From: an uncultured Candidatus Planktophila sp.
GTDB taxonomy: Bacteria > Actinomycetota > Actinomycetes > Nanopelagicales > Nanopelagicaceae
Direction: 5' to 3'
DNA length: 6,789 nt
Assembly: GCA_937927965.1 (NCBI GenBank)
Contig: CALEZA010000085.1
Coordinates: forward strand, 1-6,789
Shown here piece after piece: positions 1-6,789 of this stretch. The position numbers and the translations under genes were made by a program. Under the pieces are notes generated by a model. The model saw nothing but the letters and a program-made list of their open reading frames with translations. It was not told the origin of the DNA and made no database searches. The first letter of the stretch is position 1. Each line of letters begins with the position of its first letter.

Positions 1-479
1 CCCATGAGATGTCACATGTTGCAAACCGCGACACTCTGGTTTCTGCAGTTGCTGCAACAACTGCAGGTGCCATCGCAATTCTCTCTGACTTCCTCACCCG
101 CATGATGTGGTTTGGTGGAGGACGAGATCGCCGCGATAGCAATCAAAATCCAGTTGCTCTTATCATTTCTCTCGCAGTTCTCATCCTTGCACCAATTGCA
201 GCTATGCTCCTTAAATCTGCAATCTCACGCAAGCGTGAGTCACTCGCTGATGCAACAGCTGTTTCATTTACTAGAAATCCAGCTGGGCTTCGTAAAGCTC
301 TTGAAGTTCTTGCAGCAGATTCCACAGTTGTCGCCCAAAAGTCGAATGCAGTGGCACATATCTGGATTGAATCACCACTTGATGGCCAAACAGTCTCAAA
401 GCTCTTTAGTACTCATCCACCGATTCAAGAGCGCATTGCAACCTTGAGAGCGATGGAGTCACTGGGACCTCAGGAGTAA
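1..479 (+). CDS. htpX: HtpX-type M48 zinc metalloprotease, C-terminal part (5' end outside window)
   Basis: This is a membrane-bound zinc endopeptidase of family M48B, which degrades damaged or misfolded membrane proteins. The reading frame enters from upstream; its first full codons (base 3 on) read H-E-M-S-H, the HExxH motif with two zinc ligands and the catalytic Glu, followed by NRDTL as in HtpX. Two hydrophobic stretches follow, at about bases 36-95 and 150-225, separated by a glycine/arginine-rich loop (FGGGRDRR), also typical of HtpX. The motif SRKRESLADATA contains the third zinc ligand, Glu at 237-239; Ser replaces the Tyr more usual after it. The C-terminus has the family's LFSTHPP-x-ERI-x-LRAM ending. 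The N-terminal membrane segments are missing because the window starts inside the gene. The stop TAA (477-479) abuts the stop of the convergent kinase gene. The family call is firm; the htpX symbol rests on homology, and HtpX-like paralogues are common. Confidence 0.9.
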   Translation, partial: HEMSHVANRDTLVSAVAATTAGAIAILSDFLTRMMWFGGGRDRRDSNQNPVALIISLAVLILAPIAAMLLKSAISRKRESLADATAVSFTRNPAGLRKALEVLAADSTVVAQKSNAVAHIWIESPLDGQTVSKLFSTHPPIQERIATLRAMESLGPQE

Positions 480-484
480 TTACT
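475..484. other. Palindrome across abutting convergent stop codons
   Basis: The perfect palindrome AGTAATTACT spans the plus-strand stop TAA (477-479) and the minus-strand stop TAA (bases 480-482, read TTA on the plus strand). The two genes therefore end back to back with no base between them. Flanking GGAG (473-476) and CTCC (486-489) could extend a weak stem in RNA from either strand. No T-run follows on either side, so this is not a convincing intrinsic terminator, and I see no other terminator nearby. Confidence 0.5.
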
Positions 485-1946
485 TCTCCACTGGAAAGAA
501 GAGTGTGAAGGTTGCACCCTTACCGAGCTCTGATTCAACAGTGACGCTACCTCCGTGGGCTGCCATCACCGCATCCACAATCGATAGACCAAGACCACTT
601 CCTTCACCATCAACTCTGACGCGAGATGGATCTGCGCGATAGAAGCGTTCAAAGATTCTCTTTTGATCTTCTTCCGATAACCCTGGTCCGTTATCGCTAA
701 TGGTGATGCGAACACCATCTTCTTCATGTGAGAGAGAGACGACTACTTGAGTACCCGCTGGTGTGTGAGTGCGAGCATTTGCAAGAATGTTGGCCACTAC
801 CTGATGGATGCGTGCTTCATCGCCTAGTGCGAAGAATTCTTCATCTGACTCTGTGAAAAGAATTGGATGAGTTGGTCCTGCAGCTCGCGCTGAGATCACA
901 GCAGATTCAACAACCTCACCTAAGTTCACAGGTTTCTGGTCCATTGCTCGCTCTTGATCTAGGCGTGCTAGAAGAAGGAGATCTTCAACGAGTGAACCCA
1001 TTCTCTTAGATTCGCCTTCAATGCGACTGATCATATCATCTGTTCCAGCACCATCGGCAATTGCTCCTTGGCGATAGAGCTCAGAAAAACCTCGGATGGC
1101 AGTAATGGGCGTGCGAAGTTCATGGCTAGCATCTGCAACAAATCGACGAAGTTTATTTTCTGACTCAGCTTTAACTGCAAAAGAGTTCTCAATGCGGGTA
1201 AGCATTGCATTCAGTGAAGAGACTAAGCGGCCGACTTCAGTGTGAGGATTGGCATCAGGCATGCGAGCCGAGAGATCTCCTGATGCAATCTGCTCCGCAG
1301 TTGCCTCAACATCTTCAAGTGGCCGCATACCAATCTTAATTACTAAGCGAGATGCAATCGCAACGAGAGTGACCAATACAAAACCAATAAGAAGGAAGAG
1401 AAAACCTAAACGCCCGATAGTGCGATCGAGCTCACCTAGAGATCGAGCTGCAACAACTGTTCCTGCGTTATTAGGAAGCACAAGTGCTACAGCACGGAAA
1501 TCTTCACCCGCTGATTCAATAGAGAAAGCTTTTCCTTCATATCTTTGAGCTTCCTCAGGAGTTAATCCAGCGATATAGGTGCTCACTGATGCAGTGTTGA
1601 GATCTCCACCAAGTTCTCCTGTGACAACACCATTGGCATCAAGGAGAGTGACGGAAGTTGCAGTGGGAATGCGTTGGAAAGGTGTGCGGGGAGCAGGTGA
1701 TTGGCGCCCTTCGTGGCGATCATCGAAACGAGAGTCATCTTCATCTCGAGCGATACCTGACTCTGCAATTCGTGTGAACGATCCACCTGAAAGCGATGTG
1801 AGCTCTCTATCAACCTGCTGAAGGAGATATCCACGCAGAGCGTTCTGTGCGGCGATACTAGAGAGAACGAATCCTGCAGCGGTGAGAATAACAATTCCCA
1901 AAACTAAACGACTACGCAAACTCCATGTGCGGAAAGGGCTTTTCAT
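480..1946 (-). CDS. Membrane sensor histidine kinase (TrcS/CutS-like, HAMP-HisKA-HATPase)
   Basis: This 488-residue sensor kinase autophosphorylates on His and passes the phosphate to the adjacent response regulator. Order of parts: a short cytoplasmic N-terminus; membrane segment 1 at about 13-33; an extracytoplasmic sensor domain at about 36-177 with an Asp/Arg-rich stretch (67-79); membrane segment 2 at about 180-205; HAMP linker at about 206-257; dimerisation/phosphoacceptor domain with SHELRTP, His275; and an ATPase domain with N-box N386/N390, G1 box DNGPG (418-422), F box IFERFYR (431-437) and G2 box GSGLGLS (449-455). All catalytic motifs are intact. The ATG at 1946 was chosen because AGGAG (1958-1954) lies 7 bases upstream and the protein then begins with the membrane-proximal MKSPFRTWSLRSRL. 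The frame is open for 26 more codons upstream, but these overlap the regulator gene. The gene starts 10 bases after the regulator's stop, so the two are surely co-transcribed. The stimulus cannot be told from the sequence. Confidence 0.93.
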   Translation of the reverse strand: MKSPFRTWSLRSRLVLGIVILTAAGFVLSSIAAQNALRGYLLQQVDRELTSLSGGSFTRIAESGIARDEDDSRFDDRHEGRQSPAPRTPFQRIPTATSVTLLDANGVVTGELGGDLNTASVSTYIAGLTPEEAQRYEGKAFSIESAGEDFRAVALVLPNNAGTVVAARSLGELDRTIGRLGFLFLLIGFVLVTLVAIASRLVIKIGMRPLEDVEATAEQIASGDLSARMPDANPHTEVGRLVSSLNAMLTRIENSFAVKAESENKLRRFVADASHELRTPITAIRGFSELYRQGAIADGAGTDDMISRIEGESKRMGSLVEDLLLLARLDQERAMDQKPVNLGEVVESAVISARAAGPTHPILFTESDEEFFALGDEARIHQVVANILANARTHTPAGTQVVVSLSHEEDGVRITISDNGPGLSEEDQKRIFERFYRADPSRVRVDGEGSGLGLSIVDAVMAAHGGSVTVESELGKGATFTLFFPVEK

Positions 1947-1953
1947 CTTCTCA

Positions 1954-1958
1954 CTCCT
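1954..1958 (-). promoter_or_regulatory. Ribosome-binding site of the kinase gene, overlapping the regulator's stop
   Basis: On the minus strand AGGAG begins inside the regulator's TAG stop (1959-1957) and lies 7 bases before the kinase ATG at 1946. It decides the kinase start and suggests that ribosomes finishing the regulator re-start on the kinase (translational coupling). Confidence 0.75.
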
Positions 1959-2676
1959 ACTTTGTTGGAGCAATTCGTAGTCGATATCCAACACCGCGAA
2001 CGGTATGGATAAGAGCTGGTTCAAAGATATCTATTTTCTTGCGAAGGTATGAGATATAGGTTTCAACAATTCCTGGATCGCCCTCAAAGTTGTAATCCCA
2101 GACATGTTCAAGGATCTGAACTTTTGAAACCACTCGATCAGCATTAATCAAGAGATAGCGAAGAAGTTCAAATTCACGATTGGATAGATCGATGAGAGTT
2201 CCTGCGCGATGAACTTCATGAGTTGCTTCATTGAGTTCAAGATCTGCATAAGAGATTTTCTCTTCATCAAAGTTCTGTTCAACTAGACCGATGCGTCGCA
2301 AGAGCGCATTTAAGCGTGCTACGACCTCTTCAAGGCTAAATGGCTTTGTCATATAGTCATCGCCACCGATTGTTAAACCTTTAATCTTGTCTGGCATCTC
2401 ACCTTTTGCTGTGAGAAAGAGAACTCCAATATTTTGACCTTCATTGCGAATTTGTTTACAGACTTCAAAACCATTGAGATCAGGAAGCATTACATCGAGA
2501 ATAATTGCGTGCGGTTTAAATTCTGCTGCGGTGCGAAGTGCTTCCGAACCGGAAGCTGCAGTGCGAACATCAAAGCCAAGAAATTTAAGGCTCATTGAAA
2601 TCAAGTCACTGATGTTTGCTTCATCATCGACAACAAGAATGCGATGGCCGTTGGGGGATTGGGCTGCCTGATTCAT
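1957..2676 (-). CDS. OmpR/PhoP-family response regulator
   Basis: This 239-residue cytoplasmic transcription factor is the partner of the downstream kinase. The receiver domain (about 11-125) has acidic pocket D17/D18, phosphoacceptor D61 in ILDVMLPDLNGF, switch Thr89 in FLTAKG and Lys111 in MTKPFSLEEVVARL. The C-terminal winged-helix DNA-binding domain (about 135-235) has the OmpR-type segments LSNREFELLRYLL, LEHVWDY, VETYISYLRKKID and HTVRGVGYRLR. It resembles the mycobacterial PhoP and TrcR group; which of these is the true orthologue cannot be settled here, so no symbol is given. The start at 2676 is supported by a perfect AGGAGG (2690-2685) 8 bases upstream. The frame stays open upstream to a TTG at 2778, but the extra 34 residues are not part of the family. 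It is the first gene of the minus-strand pair, and proteins of this type often regulate their own promoter. Confidence 0.94.
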   Translation of the reverse strand: MNQAAQSPNGHRILVVDDEANISDLISMSLKFLGFDVRTAASGSEALRTAAEFKPHAIILDVMLPDLNGFEVCKQIRNEGQNIGVLFLTAKGEMPDKIKGLTIGGDDYMTKPFSLEEVVARLNALLRRIGLVEQNFDEEKISYADLELNEATHEVHRAGTLIDLSNREFELLRYLLINADRVVSKVQILEHVWDYNFEGDPGIVETYISYLRKKIDIFEPALIHTVRGVGYRLRIAPTK

Positions 2677-2684
2677 GTCTTTAT

Positions 2685-2690
2685 CCTCCT
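2685..2690 (-). promoter_or_regulatory. Strong Shine-Dalgarno of the response regulator gene
   Basis: AGGAGG on the minus strand, 8 bases before the ATG at 2676. It matches the core anti-Shine-Dalgarno complement perfectly and argues against the longer upstream starts (ATG at 2706, ATG at 2763, TTG at 2778). Confidence 0.85.
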
Positions 2691-2742
2691 CTTTAAATCT
2701 GAGCATTTGCTGAGAATCAGTCGAGAAACCAAAGGGGAAGCT

Positions 2743-2760
2743 AATTACAACGATGTAATT
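2743..2760. promoter_or_regulatory. Perfect 18-bp inverted repeat, candidate operator
   Basis: AATTACA (2743-2749), four spacer bases, then TGTAATT (2754-2760): seven perfect complementary pairs. It lies 67-84 bases upstream of the regulator's start codon, which suits a homodimeric repressor or activator of the minus-strand operon. The minus-strand copy includes TGTAAT, a near-match to a -10 hexamer, so a bound protein could block the promoter. OmpR-family regulators usually bind direct rather than inverted repeats, so another factor is more likely. I cannot name the binding protein. Confidence 0.5.
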
Positions 2761-2799
2761 CATCCACAGCCTTTTCAACAGTGTGGATAGCGTGGATCT
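2760..2799. promoter_or_regulatory. Cluster of DnaA-box-like 9-mers
   Basis: Three 9-mers resemble the DnaA box TTATCCACA: TCATCCACA at 2760-2768 (8 of 9), the complement CTATCCACA at 2790-2782 (8 of 9), and directly abutting it AGATCCACG at 2799-2791 (6 of 9, weak). The first two face each other and form a 7-bp inverted repeat, ATCCACA / TGTGGAT, 13 bases apart. DnaA is known to act as a transcription factor at such sites. Two good sites are too few to call an origin, and the dyad could equally be the site of an unrelated dimeric regulator. Confidence 0.4.
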
Positions 2800-2897
2800 G
2801 AGCGTGAAATGAGGGGTGAAAAAGTGCTTCCCTAGAGGAGAGGCTAAAAGGGCGCGTGAAAGTTCGCGAGATAGTGGGCCTAGGGCTTTTGGCGGTA

Positions 2898-2927
2898 TTT
2901 ACAGAATTGATTTACCACTAGGATAAT
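2898..2927 (+). promoter_or_regulatory. Candidate sigma-70-type promoter for gyrBA
   Basis: TTTACA (2898-2903, 5 of 6 to TTGACA), an 18-base spacer, then GATAAT (2922-2927, 5 of 6 to TATAAT). Transcription would begin near 2934, giving a leader of about 65 bases before the gyrB ATG. It is the best-scoring pair I could see in the region, but it is a prediction from consensus only. Confidence 0.55.
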
Positions 2928-2934
2928 TCCACTC

Positions 2935-4959
<2,025 letters not shown>

Positions 4960-4960
<1 letters not shown>

Positions 4961-6789
4961 TGAGCGACGAGAAATTCACAGCCCCAGACTCAAGCGGTGC
5001 AAGCTATGACCGTATTGAGACAGTTGATCTTCAAGTGGAGATGGCACGAAGCTATCTCGACTATGCAATGTCAGTTATCGTCGGTCGCGCACTCCCAGAT
5101 GTTCGTGATGGGCTAAAGCCAGTACATCGCCGCGTTCTCTATGCGATGTTTGATGCTGGTTATCGTCCAGATAAGGGTTATTACAAGTCTTCTCGTATCG
5201 TCGGTGATGTGATGGGTAATTACCATCCACACGGTGATACAGCTATTTACGACAGCGTTGTTCGCTTGGCCCAGCCTTGGTCACTTCGCTATCCATTGGT
5301 AGATGGAAATGGAAACTTTGGCTCTCCTGGAAATGATCCAGCGGCAGCTATGCGTTATACAGAAGCCCGCTTAGCTCCCCTTGCTATGGAGATGATGCGC
5401 GATATCGATGAAGATACCGTCAACTTCTCTCCTAACTATGACGGTCGCTCACAAGAGCCAGATGTATTGCCTTCACGCTTTCCAAATCTTCTTGTCAATG
5501 GTTCAGCAGGTATTGCAGTGGGAATGGCAACAAATATCCCACCACACAACCTTCGTGAAATTGGCGAAGCGGTTATCTACACACTCGAGCACCCCGACCA
5601 ACCAACAGATGAACTTCTAGCTCATCTCTTGACTGTGGTGAAGGGTCCAGATTTCCCAACCAAGGCTCTTATCGTTGGACGCGGCGGAATTGAAGATGCA
5701 TATCGCACAGGTCGCGGCTCTATCACTATGCGTGCTGTGGTCAATGTGGAAGAGATCAATAAGCGCACATGCCTCGTTGTTACTGAGCTTCCATATCAAG
5801 TCAACCCAGATAACCTCGCACTTAAAATTGCTGAACTTGTTAAAGATGGAAAGATCAAGGGCATTGCCGATGTGCGCGATGAAGGTAATGAGCGCTTAGG
5901 CCAACGCCTTGTGATTGTTCTTCAAACATCTGCTATCCCAAAGGTAGTTCTTAATAACCTCTATAAGCAGACACAGCTTCAAGACACATTCGGTGCCAAT
6001 ATGTTGGCGCTAGTAGATGGTGTTCCTCGCACACTCCGGCTTGATGAGTTCATCAAGTATTACATCGAACATCAGATTGAAGTCATTGTCCGTCGCACCA
6101 AGTTCCGCTTGGTGGAGAAGGAGAAGCGTGCTCATATCCTCAAGGGCTATCTCAAGGCACTTGATGCGCTAGATGCTGTTATTGCACTTATCCGCGCCTC
6201 AAAGACACCTGAAGAAGCTCGCACAGGGCTTATGAAATTACTCGATGTTGATGAGATTCAAGCAAATGCTATTTTGGATATGCAGTTGCGCCGTATTGCA
6301 GCCCTTGAGCGCCAGAAGATCAATGATGAATATGAAGGCCTTATGGCAGACATTATTGAACTCAACGCAATCCTTGCATCAGAGGCTAAGCAGCGTGAAA
6401 TTATCAAGACAGAGCTGACAGATTTGATCACCAAGTATGGCGATGATCGTCGCACACAACTTGTTGCAAGCGAAGGTGATTTCTCTGCTGAGGACCTAAT
6501 TCCAGATCAAGATGTTGTCGTCACCATTACTCGTGGTGGTTACTCCAAGCGCACCACAGCTGATCTCTATAAGTCGCAGCGTCGCGGTGGTCGTGGAGTT
6601 AAAGGCGCATCGCTTAAGCAAGATGATGTGGTCGATCACTTCTTCGTTGCTTCAACCCACGACTGGCTTCTCTTCTTTACCAACCAAGGTCGCGTGTATC
6701 GAGCCAAGGTCCATGAACTCCCAGATGCAGGTAGAGATGCTCGTGGTCAGCATGTTGCAAATCTTTTGGCATTTAAGCCAGAGGAGACA
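4960..6789 (+). CDS. gyrA: DNA gyrase subunit A, N-terminal 610 residues (3' end outside window)
   Basis: This is the DNA breakage-reunion subunit of gyrase. The gene runs off the right edge in an open frame. The winged-helix region has catalytic Tyr133 in [10 protein letters not shown] (codon 5356-5358), which forms the covalent bond to DNA. The quinolone-resistance region reads [10 protein letters not shown], with Thr94 at the site equivalent to Ser83 of the E. coli enzyme and Asp98 at that of Asp87. The tower and coiled-coil regions follow ([53 protein letters not shown]). The C-terminal pinwheel has begun and includes the GyrA box QRRGGRG (540-546, bases 6577-6597), which DNA wrapping needs and which marks gyrase rather than topoisomerase IV. 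ATG (4960-4962) shares its A with the gyrB stop; no good ribosome site precedes it, so translation is probably coupled to gyrB. The remaining pinwheel blades are unseen. Confidence 0.97.

Noticed and set aside
112..447. 111-codon open frame overlapping the protease gene in another frame
   Set aside because: The overlapping frame encodes clear HtpX motifs from end to end; this one is low-complexity Leu/Gln/Ser with no motif.
1947..2024. 26-codon extension of the kinase into the regulator gene
   Set aside because: It overlaps the conserved C-terminus of the regulator, and a well-placed ribosome site supports the start at 1946.
2677..2778. 34-codon N-terminal extension of the response regulator, up to a TTG at 2778
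   Set aside because: A perfect AGGAGG sits 8 bases before the ATG at 2676, the family starts its receiver domain about ten residues after that start, and the extension would cover the dyad and DnaA-box-like sites.
2763..2781. PhoP-box-like direct repeat TCCACAG / TCAACAG
   Set aside because: The copies are 12 bases apart, whereas the mycobacterial PhoP box repeats at 11, and the match to its TCACAGC consensus is poor.
2760..2799. Chromosomal replication origin
   Set aside because: There are only two good DnaA-box matches, no AT-rich unwinding region, and neither dnaA nor dnaN in the window.
2878..2890. GCCTAGGGC followed by TTTT, like an intrinsic terminator
   Set aside because: The stem is only three pairs with a three-base loop, and no plus-strand gene ends upstream of it.

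Overview
The window looks like ordinary chromosome from an actinobacterium with a modest GC content. GyrA and GyrB resemble actinobacterial (mycobacterial-type) gyrases throughout, for example in the [11 protein letters not shown] stretch and the [11 protein letters not shown]-terminus. Both kinase and regulator belong to the PhoP/TrcR-TrcS type common in that phylum. Codons ending in A or T are frequent, so this is not a high-GC Streptomyces or Mycobacterium genome. A streamlined freshwater or marine actinobacterium (acI / Nanopelagicales-like) fits, but that placement is inference.

Layout. Bases 1-479 (+) hold the C-terminal part of an HtpX-type M48 membrane protease; its HExxH motif sits at the very edge of the window. 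It converges with zero spacing on a two-gene minus-strand operon: an OmpR-family response regulator (1957-2676) followed 10 bases later by a sensor histidine kinase (480-1946). A divergent intergenic region of about 320 bases (2677-2998) follows. It carries an 18-bp perfect dyad, a small cluster of DnaA-box-like 9-mers, a plausible gyrB promoter, and a short leader with hairpins around a duplicated ribosome-binding sequence. The plus-strand gyrB (2999-4960) and gyrA (4960 to beyond the window) overlap by one base and form the DNA gyrase operon.

How the parts relate. GyrB and GyrA assemble into the A2B2 gyrase that introduces negative supercoils. The two-component pair is a self-contained membrane-to-DNA signalling route. 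The HtpX homologue would act in membrane-protein quality control. Nothing shows that the signalling pair controls gyrase, but both promoters lie in one shared intergenic region, so joint control is possible.

I found no sign of a new multi-gene system, mobile element, CRISPR array or RNA gene. The parts worth a second look are all regulatory: the dyad, the DnaA-box-like cluster next to gyrB, and the possible Shine-Dalgarno decoy in the gyrB leader.
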